Shown piece by piece: positions 24,666-32,707 of a stretch of DNA of 59,007 bases. The notes beneath the pieces were generated by a model. That model saw nothing but the letters and a program-made list of their open reading frames with translations, did no database searches and had not been told where the DNA came from. The DNA is from Candidatus Woesearchaeota archaeon (lineage in GTDB: Archaea; Nanobdellota; Nanobdellia; Woesearchaeales; GW2011-AR4), in contig JACOUX010000030.1 of the NCBI GenBank assembly GCA_016177615.1, positions 1-59,007 on the forward strand, written 5' to 3'. A program made the translations under genes and the position numbers. Position 1 is the first letter of the stretch. Every line of letters begins with the position of its first letter.

Positions 24666-26018
24666 TTATTTATCTGTCTGAGCTAAGTATTTTTTGTAAC
24701 CTAATCTATCAATCATTTCTAATACTTTTTTCTTTGTTATTCCGTATACTCTTGAGCCTGTCGACCTCGACATCTTAAAATTTAACCTTCTTAATCTACG
24801 TCCTATACTTTTAGGTGTAAATTCAAACTGCTTCTCTGATGTTGGATATGCCTTATTTAACCCTACTGCTATTTCAGATGGCGTATAGGATTTTAACTCT
24901 CGTTCTCCCAAATCAACATATAAATATTTTAATAATTTATAATCCCAATCACCTTCTAATAACTCATCATGCTTTTCTTCTATTTTATTTTTATAATAAT
25001 CTAGAATTAATTGCTCAACACCAAATATCTTAGCTAATGCCAATATAGGCTTAATAATTTGTTTATCTCTTGCTGTAAGCCATTCAGGTATTTCTAACGA
25101 TTTGTATGTTGTTTTAACTGATTCAAAATTTTGTAAATGCCAAATTAATACATCATCTCTTAACTTATTAAATCTTTTTTCTTCCTCTTCAGTTAGCTCG
25201 TCTATATCTTTTAGTAACTTATTTGTTCTTATAGTATTAATTTCTATCATCCTACTCTTTAAGGTCTTTATATTTAGTTGATTGACACTTGCCATCATTT
25301 TTGCACTAAACACATTATAAGATTTAATTTGTTCATAATTATTTGCTGCTGCTCTTTTTACTATAGCTCCTTTTCTGTAACCTGAATTAATTACGTCTAA
25401 AACATCTCTCCTTATCTGCATATCATAATTTTCAAATTCATCAAGATATAAGACATTTTGATTTGTATGTGTACTTCTAAACAAAGTTGCTCTAGTCGGG
25501 CTAGTTATTAGTTCTCCTTTGTTTGTTAGTCTAACGCATATTAACATTAAATTGGTTTTTCCACTATTTTCTCCTCCAAGAAGATGTATATATGGCGTAA
25601 CACAAAAAAAATTAATAATTGGTGCGTGAATTATCCATAAAGCTACAAGATGATACTCAGCTTCTTCTCGAAGCTCTTGATAATCTTTGATGATATTTAT
25701 TATATCTTTATACAGTTTAGCAGTATCAATCTTTTCTTTTCTAACAAATTTAAAAATTCCATCTCTTGATATTTGATATTGCTGTACATCTATCTCTGGA
25801 TTATAGAAAGTAACAGCTAGGTCTCCTCTTTTAAACTTACCGTTACTTAACAAAAAAATGTCTTCCTCAATGCCATTTAATTTTATCTTGAAACCAAAGA
25901 ACAGCTTTCCATCATATATATCGCAATTCTTGTTTAAGTACTTTGTTTCTTCTTTCAATAGTCCATCTATAAACTCCTCTGGGCTTAATCTTTTATTTTT
26001 GTCTTCTTTGTTTGTCAT
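24666..26018 (-). CDS. P-loop ATPase/helicase of the integrated element (D5/DUF927-like) with C-terminal winged helix
   Basis: A 450-residue probable replicative helicase. Walker A is LLGGENSGKTNLM (about residue 145), Walker B is NVLYLDEFEN, followed by an Arg/Lys-rich segment and a sensor-like FSAKMMASVNQLN. The last 80 residues form a winged helix (YTPSEIAVGLNKAYPTS to KKVLEMIDRL). The start is at 26018: GGAGGTG sits 6 nt before that ATG, while the in-frame ATG at 26033 lies within this ribosome-binding site. The iteron array abuts its 3' end, so it is probably the replication protein of the element. Confidence 0.7.
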   Translation of the reverse strand: MTNKEDKNKRLSPEEFIDGLLKEETKYLNKNCDIYDGKLFFGFKIKLNGIEEDIFLLSNGKFKRGDLAVTFYNPEIDVQQYQISRDGIFKFVRKEKIDTAKLYKDIINIIKDYQELREEAEYHLVALWIIHAPIINFFCVTPYIHLLGGENSGKTNLMLICVRLTNKGELITSPTRATLFRSTHTNQNVLYLDEFENYDMQIRRDVLDVINSGYRKGAIVKRAAANNYEQIKSYNVFSAKMMASVNQLNIKTLKSRMIEINTIRTNKLLKDIDELTEEEEKRFNKLRDDVLIWHLQNFESVKTTYKSLEIPEWLTARDKQIIKPILALAKIFGVEQLILDYYKNKIEEKHDELLEGDWDYKLLKYLYVDLGERELKSYTPSEIAVGLNKAYPTSEKQFEFTPKSIGRRLRRLNFKMSRSTGSRVYGITKKKVLEMIDRLGYKKYLAQTDK

Positions 26019-26214
26019 TATTGACACCTCCAAGTTATTTTTTCTGAAACGATTTTTTATCCGAACGTCCTCACCGAAACGTCGCAGGGCGCTGATACGT
26101 TACGATTTTCGAGAGATTTCGGGTTCGGTAAGGAAATACTACCAACCGAAAATTTTTCGTAAAATCTTAGATAATTTCGTATTTAGAATTTATAAATAAA
26201 ACGGAACGTAATTA

Positions 26215-26247
26215 GTTTACGATACGTAAATATTTACGTCACGTAAA
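26215..26247. promoter_or_regulatory. overlapping palindromic operator upstream of the AbrB-like gene
   Basis: A perfect 16-bp palindrome ACGTAAATATTTACGT (26224-26239) overlaps TTTACGT-C-ACGTAAA (26233-26247), with a further TTTACG half site at 26215. A TATA-like GATTTATATG follows at about 26253, and the ATG of the regulator is at 26286. This looks like an autoregulatory operator. Confidence 0.65.
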
Positions 26248-26285
26248 AAGAAAGATTTATATGACATCCCTTAACCACTCATAGC

Positions 26286-26549
26286 ATGGGAAGACCAAGA
26301 GGACAATACAAAGAGATAAGAGTGCTAAAAAAGAGAAGTTCTGACTATATGGTTCTTCTACCAGAAAGCTTGATTGAAGACCAGTTGGGATTAAAAGAAG
26401 GAGATAAACTAATCCTTTCTCATAACAATGAGAAAGGATTTATAGTTCTAGGAAAGATAAATTATAAAAAACCATTGCCAAAAGAAGTTGAAGATACTCA
26501 TAAACAGACAGTAAAATATTTGAAAAAAGAAACAGAAAAAGACCTATAG
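26286..26549 (+). CDS. AbrB/SpoVT-like regulator, 87 aa
   Basis: MGRPRGQYKEIRVLKKRSSD, then YMVLLPESLIEDQLGLKEGD and KLILSHNNEKGFIVLGK show the swapped-hairpin fold. A Lys/Glu-rich tail follows. It is transcribed away from the helicase gene across the palindromic operator, so it may repress both. It lies just inside the right attachment repeat of the element. Confidence 0.7.
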   Translation: MGRPRGQYKEIRVLKKRSSDYMVLLPESLIEDQLGLKEGDKLILSHNNEKGFIVLGKINYKKPLPKEVEDTHKQTVKYLKKETEKDL

Positions 26550-26592
26550 AATCAATAAATCTTCCCCAAATCTGGACAGAAAACTATCCTGA

Positions 26593-26647
26593 CCCGCAGG
26601 GGCATTTTTTTCCTCGTCGACAAATTTTTTGAGAAAAGTCGGGGCAT
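26593..26647 (+). repeat. direct repeat carrying tRNA-Arg 3' core (att copy 2)
   Basis: Begins CCCGCAGGGGCAT, identical to the tRNA-Arg end, continues through CTCGTCGACAAATTTTTTGA and ends with a second GGGGCAT at 26641. A near copy lies at 28035-28087. It probably marks the right end of the integrase-bearing element. Confidence 0.7.
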
Positions 26648-26751
26648 TGAACATTTAGTATACTTCAAGAGAGTTTTGCCCAATAACTAAAATCTTATTT
26701 CTAATGGGAGGTTTTTTAAAGAACAAGACAATGAGGCTTAAAAGAGAGAAG

Positions 26752-27162
26752 ATGAAATATAAAACATCATTTACAATATTACTGACTTTCATGATATTAA
26801 TTCTAATCAGTGGATGTGCTAAAAAACAAGAAATTGTTGAAGTTGAAACGCCAGTAATGGTTGAAACTAAGAATAATACCCAAATCAAAGTGATTGAAAA
26901 TGAAACACAAATAATTGAAATTGAAATTTCCAAAGAGGAATTAAAAAGATGCTCTCAAGATTCTGACTGTATAAAAATTCAAGGAGGTTGTTGTCCATGT
27001 ACCGATGGTGGCGGTAATATAGCCATTAATAAAAAGTATGAGGAATATTGGAATAATAAATTAACTAAAGAATGTATTGGAACACGTAACATATGTTTAG
27101 CTGTGATGATGGCATGTGGTGGAAATGTTGGATGTATAAATAAGAGCTGTACTTTTGTATAA
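26752..27162 (+). CDS. Cys-rich lipoprotein
   Basis: Signal peptide MKYKTSFTILLTFMILILIS with lipobox ISGC. After a Thr/Glu/Val linker comes a compact Cys domain: RCSQDSDCIKIQGGCCPCTD, then NKKYEEYWNNKLTKEC and a C-terminal CxxxxC pair. This CSxDSDC..GGCCPC domain recurs in DPANN and bacterial lipoproteins of unknown role. I use the ATG at 26752 because it gives a normal signal peptide; two earlier in-frame ATGs exist. Confidence 0.7.
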   Translation: MKYKTSFTILLTFMILILISGCAKKQEIVEVETPVMVETKNNTQIKVIENETQIIEIEISKEELKRCSQDSDCIKIQGGCCPCTDGGGNIAINKKYEEYWNNKLTKECIGTRNICLAVMMACGGNVGCINKSCTFV

Positions 27163-27226
27163 AATTAATTTATATAAAAGAACATCACTCAAAACTAAAT
27201 GGAAACTGCTTTTAAATGCAATCGAG

Positions 27227-27930
27227 GTCGGCGAGCTTAGATTCAATCTTTGCTAAACTTTTCAATAAATTTAAATAAAATCCAAATTTAATCTATAAAT
27301 AATGAAGAAATATTATTTGTTATTTGGATTGATTGTAATAATTGGTGTAATTGTAGTTATTTTTACTATCCCTAATAATCCGCCAATAGATTTAACAAAA
27401 TCTGAACCTAACATATTGAAGAGTGAGTTACCTAATGATACTAAAGTTGATAAGGTAGAATATAATATGACTGAAATAATGCAGAAAGGACTACATTATG
27501 ATACTACACTTGAAAAAGTAGAGTATAACATCACAGAAGTTTTTAACCGAGCGAAAATTGAAGGTTATGGTATTCGACTTGATGGGGAATTCATAAATGT
27601 TATTTTTAATTTAAGTGATGAAAAAAGAGGTTATATGACAATTGAGGGAGCATGGGAAAACTCGCCAAAACATATAGGAATTAATGGTAATAGGTTTGAA
27701 GTCATAGACTTTAGAACAGATGATTATTGGGTACATATTCTCGATTTATATCCAAACCAATGGTTTGTTAAATTTGTTCCGCTTAAAGACATGCAAATCG
27801 AAAATGCTAAAGAGATTATAAATCAAGAATTTATAAAATTAGGAATATTTCCAGAAGGATTTAAAAGCAGTATAGTGTTTGGAGAAGGATACCCGCCTCC
27901 ACAATTAGCTTAATAAAATAGCTCGCCGAC
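27227..27930. repeat. 11-bp inverted repeats flanking one gene
   Basis: GTCGGCGAGCT at 27227-27237 and its exact complement AGCTCGCCGAC at 27920-27930 bracket the 203-residue gene. Both are GC-rich in AT-rich DNA. They could be ends of a small mobile cassette or paired termination hairpins. Confidence 0.5.
27302..27913 (+). CDS. membrane-anchored protein, 203 aa
   Basis: One N-terminal membrane helix (YYLLFGLIVIIGVIVVIFTI), then an extracellular domain of unknown family. Two related segments (LPNDTKVDKVEYNMTEIMQK and YDTTLEKVEYNITEVFNRAK) repeat a VEYN(M/I)TE motif near the helix. It lies between the two direct att-like repeats and between the 11-bp inverted repeats, so it looks like cargo. 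Confidence 0.6.
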   Translation: MKKYYLLFGLIVIIGVIVVIFTIPNNPPIDLTKSEPNILKSELPNDTKVDKVEYNMTEIMQKGLHYDTTLEKVEYNITEVFNRAKIEGYGIRLDGEFINVIFNLSDEKRGYMTIEGAWENSPKHIGINGNRFEVIDFRTDDYWVHILDLYPNQWFVKFVPLKDMQIENAKEIINQEFIKLGIFPEGFKSSIVFGEGYPPPQLA

Positions 27931-28034
27931 TTCAACCCCTATTTAAATTAAACATTAGTATACAATTATTGAAAGCATATATAAACATTTGTAGAATAAT
28001 AAATTCCCCAAAAGTATACTTTTTGTCAACAACT

Positions 28035-28087
28035 CCGCAGGGGCATAAAATCTCTCGTCGACAAAATTTTATTAAAAGTAGGGGCAT
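28035..28087 (+). repeat. direct repeat carrying tRNA-Arg 3' core (att copy 3)
   Basis: Starts CCGCAGGGGCAT, continues through CTCGTCGACAAAATTTTATT and ends with GGGGCAT at 28081-28087. It closely matches 26593-26647. The 1.4-kb segment between the two holds two surface-protein genes and no integrase. Confidence 0.7.
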
Positions 28088-28152
28088 AATCCCCACTATT
28101 GAGCTTACTGCGTTTGGCCTAGGCAAATTCTTAAATACATTCTTGGGTTAAA

Positions 28153-28719
28153 TCATGATTTCCTGTATTTCTCAACAACTTCCCTAATTTTTTCCAGCTC
28201 CTGCGCTTGCGGCTTTGGGATATTCTCTCCTATCTTCCAGTATTTCAGCTTGTGGTATGCGAGAGGCTCCTTGCCCTCGTTTAATGACGCATCAATGGCT
28301 TCGCCAACTATCATGGTGTGGTCACCGAGGATAATCTCCTTAAATAGCTTGCATTCTATATTCATCACTGCGCCTTCTATCATCAATGCATTTATTTTTT
28401 TGGCGTTGTAGAATTTGAATCCCAACTCTTTCAAAGCTGCAACCTTATCAATATTTTTGCCTGAGCTTCCTCCTGCAACGCTAGCCATAACATTCTGCTC
28501 AGTCGATGCTATGCTTATTCCAAACTCCTTTGATTTTCTTATGTTTGCAATAGTCGCTTTGTCATGTCCAATGCAGACTGCAATCAATCCAGGGCTGTAA
28601 GAAACATGGTGCGTCCATTCTGCAGACATCACATTGTGCCCGTAAACTCCATTGCTTGTGATAAGCCCTACGTTTGTAATAAACTGTACAGTTTTTTCAT
28701 CTCCCCATGGTAGATCCAT
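28153..28719 (-). CDS. flavin reductase-like (FMN-binding split barrel) protein
   Basis: A 188-residue protein of the flavin reductase/flavoredoxin family that binds FMN and transfers hydride or electrons. Recognisable blocks: VGLITSNGVYGHNVMSAEWT (FMN phosphate site), SYSPGLIAVCIGHDKATIAN, KEFGISIAS and GDHTMIVGEAID near the C-terminus. It lies 13 bp downstream of the metalloprotease gene on the same strand. Electron partner unknown. Confidence 0.85.
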   Translation of the reverse strand: MDLPWGDEKTVQFITNVGLITSNGVYGHNVMSAEWTHHVSYSPGLIAVCIGHDKATIANIRKSKEFGISIASTEQNVMASVAGGSSGKNIDKVAALKELGFKFYNAKKINALMIEGAVMNIECKLFKEIILGDHTMIVGEAIDASLNEGKEPLAYHKLKYWKIGENIPKPQAQELEKIREVVEKYRKS

Positions 28720-28732
28720 TTTTATCCCTCCG

Positions 28733-29230
28733 TTAGTTTATGTAATTAATGTTTTTCTTGTCAATTCCCTTTACAAACTCTATGTTAATATCTTGCGGCG
28801 GCTGGTAGCCTTGGATTGGGTAAGCCAGGTTTGGCATGAATTTTTCGATATTGGAAGAGAGCTGGGTCACAGGATGATTTTGGCCGAAATAACGCTCGCT
28901 GATTTCGTGTACTAGCTGCCTTGCCTGCGCCTCGTCAAATGCGCCTACTGAATGAACATACTCGTGAAGCATGACATGGAATAAATAATAGTTATAGATG
29001 GATGGATTTGTCTGCAATATCCTTGCCAGCGGCCTCTTATTGATTATTATCATGTTCGCATCAGGAGAATAAAATGCGCCAACAAACCCGTTGCTGTAAG
29101 CGCCTAAGTCCGTGACACCCACCATCAGGCCAGCCTGGTCTGTTCCAATATATTCCCTGACAATTTCCTTAACTATTTCAAATATATCAGAAAATGTTTT
29201 CGCCTTCCCTAATTCCTTGTCGAAATCCAT
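28733..29230 (-). CDS. zincin-like metallopeptidase
   Basis: The zinc-binding HExxH motif is in YYLFHVMLHEYVHSVGAFDE (about residue 80-98), with a possible third ligand downstream in the helix HEISERYFGQNHP. At 165 aa it is short, like the small archaeal zincins of COG-type minimal proteases. No signal peptide is seen, so the target is probably cytoplasmic. A 14-15 bp inverted repeat lies in its upstream region. Confidence 0.7.
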   Translation of the reverse strand: MDFDKELGKAKTFSDIFEIVKEIVREYIGTDQAGLMVGVTDLGAYSNGFVGAFYSPDANMIIINKRPLARILQTNPSIYNYYLFHVMLHEYVHSVGAFDEAQARQLVHEISERYFGQNHPVTQLSSNIEKFMPNLAYPIQGYQPPQDINIEFVKGIDKKNINYIN

Positions 29231-29241
29231 TCGTTGAAGAT

Positions 29242-29283
29242 TATATGGGTCGGATAAAGAGGGTAAAAATCCGACCGCATATA
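29242..29283. promoter_or_regulatory. inverted repeat upstream of the metallopeptidase gene
   Basis: TATATGGGTCGGAT (29242-29255) faces ATCCGACCGCATATA (29269-29283), complementary apart from one extra base. It overlaps the likely promoter (TTATATGC near 29283) and 5' region of the gene starting at 29230. It could be an operator or the terminator of the Cys-rich gene upstream. Confidence 0.5.
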
Positions 29284-29308
29284 ATGCATTTGAATGCCAC
29301 TTGTTAAT

Positions 29309-29614
29309 TCACTTCATCGCGTTCCTGAGCTTTTCCTCGAATTCGGCCCAGGCGCCTTCTTCTTTCATCTTGTTGCTCCAGTAAGCCATGCACGCCTCGA
29401 CGCTCATTTGCGCAACCCTTTCCATCTTTTCGCCTTTTGCTTTCTCGAAAGCCACTTTCATCTTTTCCTTCATCAGCTCTTCCCAGGCGCGGTCAGCAAG
29501 GCCCATCATATATTTCCCTTTGCTCATTGATTCTTCGCAACAGCAGCTTTCCTCACAGCACCCGCTCCCTTTGCCAGATTCGCAGCAGCCATCTCCACAA
29601 CACTCTTCTCCCAT
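29309..29614 (-). CDS. Cys-rich metal-binding-like protein, about 101 aa
   Basis: The N-terminus is packed with cysteines (GEECCGDGCC, then SGCCEESCCCEE), followed by a helical Lys/Glu/Met-rich domain without Cys. Such CC-x3-CC clusters usually bind soft metals such as Cu, Zn or Cd. The start is uncertain (ATG 29614, 29623 or further up). It is divergent from a PadR-like regulator over a promoter with a palindrome, suggesting the regulator controls it. Function unknown. Confidence 0.65.
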   Translation of the reverse strand: MGEECCGDGCCESGKGSGCCEESCCCEESMSKGKYMMGLADRAWEELMKEKMKVAFEKAKGEKMERVAQMSVEACMAYWSNKMKEEGAWAEFEEKLRNAMK

Positions 29615-29679
29615 TTTTCGCATCCTCCGCTTTTGTTTAATAAAGTTCAATTTGGATAATACAATCTAATATTTAAATG

Positions 29680-29695
29680 TATCGGTTATACGATA
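29680..29695. promoter_or_regulatory. palindrome in the divergent Cys-rich/PadR promoter
   Basis: TATCG-GTTATA-CGATA forms a 5-bp inverted repeat in the spacer between the two divergent genes, next to ATTTAAATG. It is a good candidate operator for the PadR-like protein. Confidence 0.4.
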
Positions 29696-29767
29696 TAAAA
29701 CATGAAAGCCCGCAATCTGAAGCTGTAAGAAAAAATATTTATACTTGGCGAATTCTTGCATCCTTAT

Positions 29768-30082
29768 ATGAAAGAATGCTGCGACATGAAGGGTTTTTTG
29801 AGCTTTCTTGTTCTCAAGCTCATAAGCAACAGGAACATGTCAGGGGACGAAATAAGAGAAGAGCTCAAGGTAAGAAAGGGGACCATGCCAAGCCCCGGAA
29901 CAATATACCCTGTTCTAAAATCGCTGAGCCAGAGCGGATTTATCCAGGAAATAAAAGGAAAGGGAAAGACAAAGAAATACAGGATAACAAAAAAAGGAGA
30001 GAAGGAAATTAAAATCGCAACAAGGAAATTCTGCGCTATATTCTATGATATGAAGGATGACTTCAGGAATTGCGGGTGTTGA
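29768..30082 (+). CDS. PadR-like winged-helix regulator
   Basis: Transcription regulator of about 104 aa. The domain reads FLVLKLISNRNMSGDEIREE, MPSPGTIYPVLKSLSQSGFI and KGKTKKYRITKKGEKEI, a classic PadR wing. Cys residues near both ends (MKECCDMKG and FRNCGC) could act as a metal or redox sensor. The ATG at 29768 lies about 30 nt after TATA box AATATTTATA (29733-29742). It probably controls the divergent Cys-rich gene. Confidence 0.8.
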   Translation: MKECCDMKGFLSFLVLKLISNRNMSGDEIREELKVRKGTMPSPGTIYPVLKSLSQSGFIQEIKGKGKTKKYRITKKGEKEIKIATRKFCAIFYDMKDDFRNCGC

Positions 30083-30130
30083 TTATCCTGAAAAGCAACA
30101 TTTAAATTAATCTTTCTTTTTCTTTATAAT

Positions 30131-30787
30131 ATGCCCAAATACAAGCTGGTATGCTTTGACGTTGACGGAACTTTGATAGACAATGTCACATTCTCCTGGC
30201 AGGTATTTCATGACCATTTTCAGACGGACAGGCACAGGAGGGAAGATGCAAAAAACAGGTTCTTCAATGGCGAGATAACTTATAAGGAATGGGCGGAGCA
30301 CGACATCAATCTGTGGAGGGAAAGAAACGCCAAAAAGCCTGAATTCCTGAAGGCAATAGGGCACTTAAGGCTGATGGAAGGTGCAATGGAAACCCTGCAT
30401 GAGCTGAAAAAAAGAGGCATAAAGCTGGCTGTAATTTCCGGCTCCCTTAACATACTGCTTGAGAAATTCATTCCAAATTTTGAGGAATTCTTTGATGATG
30501 TTTTTTTGAGCAGAATCTATTTTGATGAGGATGGAAGCATATCCAAGGTTGAAGCCACCGAATACGACCTTGACGGAAAAGCCCTGGCTCTGAGGAAAAT
30601 AGCGAAAAGGGAAGGAATCAGCTTAAAGGACTGCGTTTTTATAGGCGACTACCTGAATGACTTAAAGATAATGCAGGAAGCGGGATTGGGCATAGCATTT
30701 AACTGCGAATATGAGGAATTAAAGAAAGCAGCAGATGTTGTTATAGAAAAAAAAGACTTGAGGGAGATTTTGAGGTACATCTTATAG
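30131..30787 (+). CDS. HAD-family phosphatase (SerB-like)
   Basis: Haloacid dehalogenase superfamily, 218 aa. Motif I CFDVDGTLID gives the nucleophile Asp, motif II is IKLAVISGSLN, motif III the downstream Lys region, motif IV DCVFIGDYLND, where the usual GDGxND reads GDYLND. Overall similarity is to phosphoserine phosphatase, but the substrate cannot be set from sequence. It is convergent with the phosphopantothenate synthetase gene, overlapping it by 6 bp. Confidence 0.82.
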   Translation: MPKYKLVCFDVDGTLIDNVTFSWQVFHDHFQTDRHRREDAKNRFFNGEITYKEWAEHDINLWRERNAKKPEFLKAIGHLRLMEGAMETLHELKKRGIKLAVISGSLNILLEKFIPNFEEFFDDVFLSRIYFDEDGSISKVEATEYDLDGKALALRKIAKREGISLKDCVFIGDYLNDLKIMQEAGLGIAFNCEYEELKKAADVVIEKKDLREILRYIL

Positions 30788-31513
30788 CCTTCTTATCTGC
30801 TTAATCGCCTCTTTCAACGTTTCTTTATTATTAAAATTTTTAACTATGCTTTCTAATTTCCTTCTGGCATATTTTTTATGCCTGTTTGTTGCTTTGATCA
30901 ATAGTGGCATTGCCCTTGTTATATTGTCAACAATTGTTACAGTCGCATTATTCGCAGTCCTGGCTAATGGATTGAGGTCAACAGCTATTATTTTTTTGCC
31001 ATTCTTAATCAGCGCCTCTGCCCTATCGCCGTCCTCCAGCGGGACAAAAACAACATCTGCCTTAAGAATCCCATTTGGATTGATGTATTTCCTGTTTGAC
31101 TCAAGAAACCTAATTTTATATCTTTTATCTGGCAAAAGCACATTTTTTGCGCCATAATTTTCCAAATGAGCTTTTATTCTTAATTCCCTCTTTTTTGAGG
31201 GGTGGAATATATTCACTTCCAGAGGGGCATTTAGGAGACTTGATAAAGTTGCTAATTCTTTTGGAACCAATGCAGCAGCATTCCCATTTACAGAAATAAC
31301 TGGTTGTTTGGCCAACAACAGCAATGCAGCTGCGCTGTCGATTGATTTTTTTGCGACAATGCTCGTCTTCTCTCCAATTAGATAGTCAAAAGCTTCTCCC
31401 CTCCCATGCGCTATCAGTCCGTGCTGTGAAGTTATTCCCTTTTCCACTCCTTTGGCTATCAATTCCCTCATCATTAAGGATTCATATCTTGGATGGGATT
31501 TGGGTATTTTCAT
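30782..31513 (-). CDS. 4-phosphopantoate--beta-alanine ligase (phosphopantothenate synthetase)
   Basis: Archaea-specific step of CoA synthesis: 4-phosphopantoate + beta-alanine + ATP give 4'-phosphopantothenate. The 243-residue protein matches the family (DUF137) from the start IPKSHPRYESLMMRELIAKG through GEAFDYLIGEKTS and SVNGNAAALVPKE to KIIAVDLNPLARTANNATVT. The gene overlaps pantoate kinase by 4 bp, so the consecutive enzymes are translationally coupled. Confidence 0.92.
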   Translation of the reverse strand: MKIPKSHPRYESLMMRELIAKGVEKGITSQHGLIAHGRGEAFDYLIGEKTSIVAKKSIDSAAALLLLAKQPVISVNGNAAALVPKELATLSSLLNAPLEVNIFHPSKKRELRIKAHLENYGAKNVLLPDKRYKIRFLESNRKYINPNGILKADVVFVPLEDGDRAEALIKNGKKIIAVDLNPLARTANNATVTIVDNITRAMPLLIKATNRHKKYARRKLESIVKNFNNKETLKEAIKQIRRL

Positions 31514-32352
31514 AAGATGCGTGCACCTTTTCCTGAAATCATGAATCTTTTTGCTCCGTTAAACGGCTTGTCGCTGAATACTGCATTGCCGAGCATTATC
31601 ATTGAGGCATTTCCTTTGCCTCTTTCTATTTTTTTTATAGTTTCTGATGTTTTTTTATCTTTGAGCAATCCGCTGCTGACAGCAAATCTTTTTGAGATTT
31701 TTATTATATCTCGAAACTCAATATGTTTTTTATTTTTTAATCTTAATAATGCCTTTATATCATTCAATGCAGCAGCGGCAGCCATGTTTATCATGTTTTT
31801 TATTTTTGTGTTGGCAATGACCGATTTCGTCGAAATTCTGCTGAAACGCCTGCAATAAACATCAATACCATAAATAGGCAGCTTTACGACCTCAAAATGT
31901 GAGCTGGGCCTGAGCTTTACACAAAATCCCCCATAATACTGGTTGGCGACATCACCCAATCCCGTCTTATTTTCTGCATCCGCAGTATGCGCGATAATCG
32001 CAAGTTCTTTTTTTGATTTTTTTAAGCCCAGCAATTTGTTGATGGCATATGCACTTGCCAATGCGCTTGCCCCGCTTAACCCGAATCCGCAGCCAAGTGG
32101 CAGCTTTGTGGTAATTCTTATTTTTAATTTTTTGCTTGTTAATCTCTTGATAGCTGAGGAAACAGCAGGAAAACTTATTTTTTTATCGTTGAATAACACG
32201 ATATTCTTATCTGACTCAGCAGCTTCTGCAATAACGCCTTCATTTAATGTAAATCCAACTCCGTAAGAGCCTGCCCATCTCGGATTTTTGTGGCTGTAAA
32301 TCCTAAAGATGCAGCTTATGCTTGCAGGGGCGAATGCTTTGCTGGATTTCAT
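31510..32352 (-). CDS. pantoate kinase (GHMP family)
   Basis: Phosphorylates pantoate to 4-phosphopantoate, the archaeal route to CoA. A 280-residue GHMP kinase: N-terminal FAPASISCIFRIYSHKNP, the ATP-binding KLPLGCGFGLSGASALASAY, and the third motif near the C-terminus (NASMIMLGNAVFS). It is the upstream partner of the ligase gene in a two-gene operon. With PanB and CoaBC nearby this covers most of the pathway from ketopantoate to phosphopantetheine; pantothenate synthetase PanC/PanK are not needed. Confidence 0.9.
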   Translation of the reverse strand: MKSSKAFAPASISCIFRIYSHKNPRWAGSYGVGFTLNEGVIAEAAESDKNIVLFNDKKISFPAVSSAIKRLTSKKLKIRITTKLPLGCGFGLSGASALASAYAINKLLGLKKSKKELAIIAHTADAENKTGLGDVANQYYGGFCVKLRPSSHFEVVKLPIYGIDVYCRRFSRISTKSVIANTKIKNMINMAAAAALNDIKALLRLKNKKHIEFRDIIKISKRFAVSSGLLKDKKTSETIKKIERGKGNASMIMLGNAVFSDKPFNGAKRFMISGKGARIL

Positions 32353-32427
32353 ATTTTTGAGAAGGAAGAATTTGTTTAAAAGTTAATCGCTTTGATACTC
32401 AAAAATAGAAAGATTTATATATTGATT

Positions 32428-32448
32428 ATCACTATATAACCTAGTGAT
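32428..32448. promoter_or_regulatory. operator-like inverted repeat of the toxin-antitoxin promoter
   Basis: ATCACTA (32428-32434) and TAGTGAT (32442-32448), separated by 7 nt, lie between the TATA box (GATTTATATATT, about 32412) and the toxin ATG at 32455. The position suits binding by the antitoxin. Confidence 0.55.
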
Positions 32449-32454
32449 TAATTA

Positions 32455-32706
32455 ATGCAAAAAGATTTTGATATTGAAAAATGCAAAATCGAAGCAAGTA
32501 AGCATTTCATGTTAAAATATATGAAGAAATGGAATTGGGACTTTGATGATCTAAGAGATGCGATAAATAATGCTTATAAGATTGGCAAAGTCGGAAAGAA
32601 AAAATATGAAGCCTACACAAGGAAAAGTGGCTCAAAAAAGATTATTTTTGTTTTTTACGCTGAATATGATAAAATATTTGTAATAACTGGCTCAGAAGGT
32701 GATTAG
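32455..32706 (+). CDS. RelE/DUF4258-like toxin
   Basis: An 83-residue basic protein: KHFMLKYMKKWNWDFDDLRD, then KYEAYTRKSGSKKIIFVFYA and EYDKIFVITGSEGD, with the strand pattern of small mRNA interferases (DUF4258/MqsR-like). It precedes a zinc-finger antitoxin gene by 1 bp. The toxin-first order and the inverted repeat in the promoter suit the MqsRA-like type. The catalytic residues are not certain. Confidence 0.7.
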   Translation: MQKDFDIEKCKIEASKHFMLKYMKKWNWDFDDLRDAINNAYKIGKVGKKKYEAYTRKSGSKKIIFVFYAEYDKIFVITGSEGD

Positions 32707-32707
32707 A

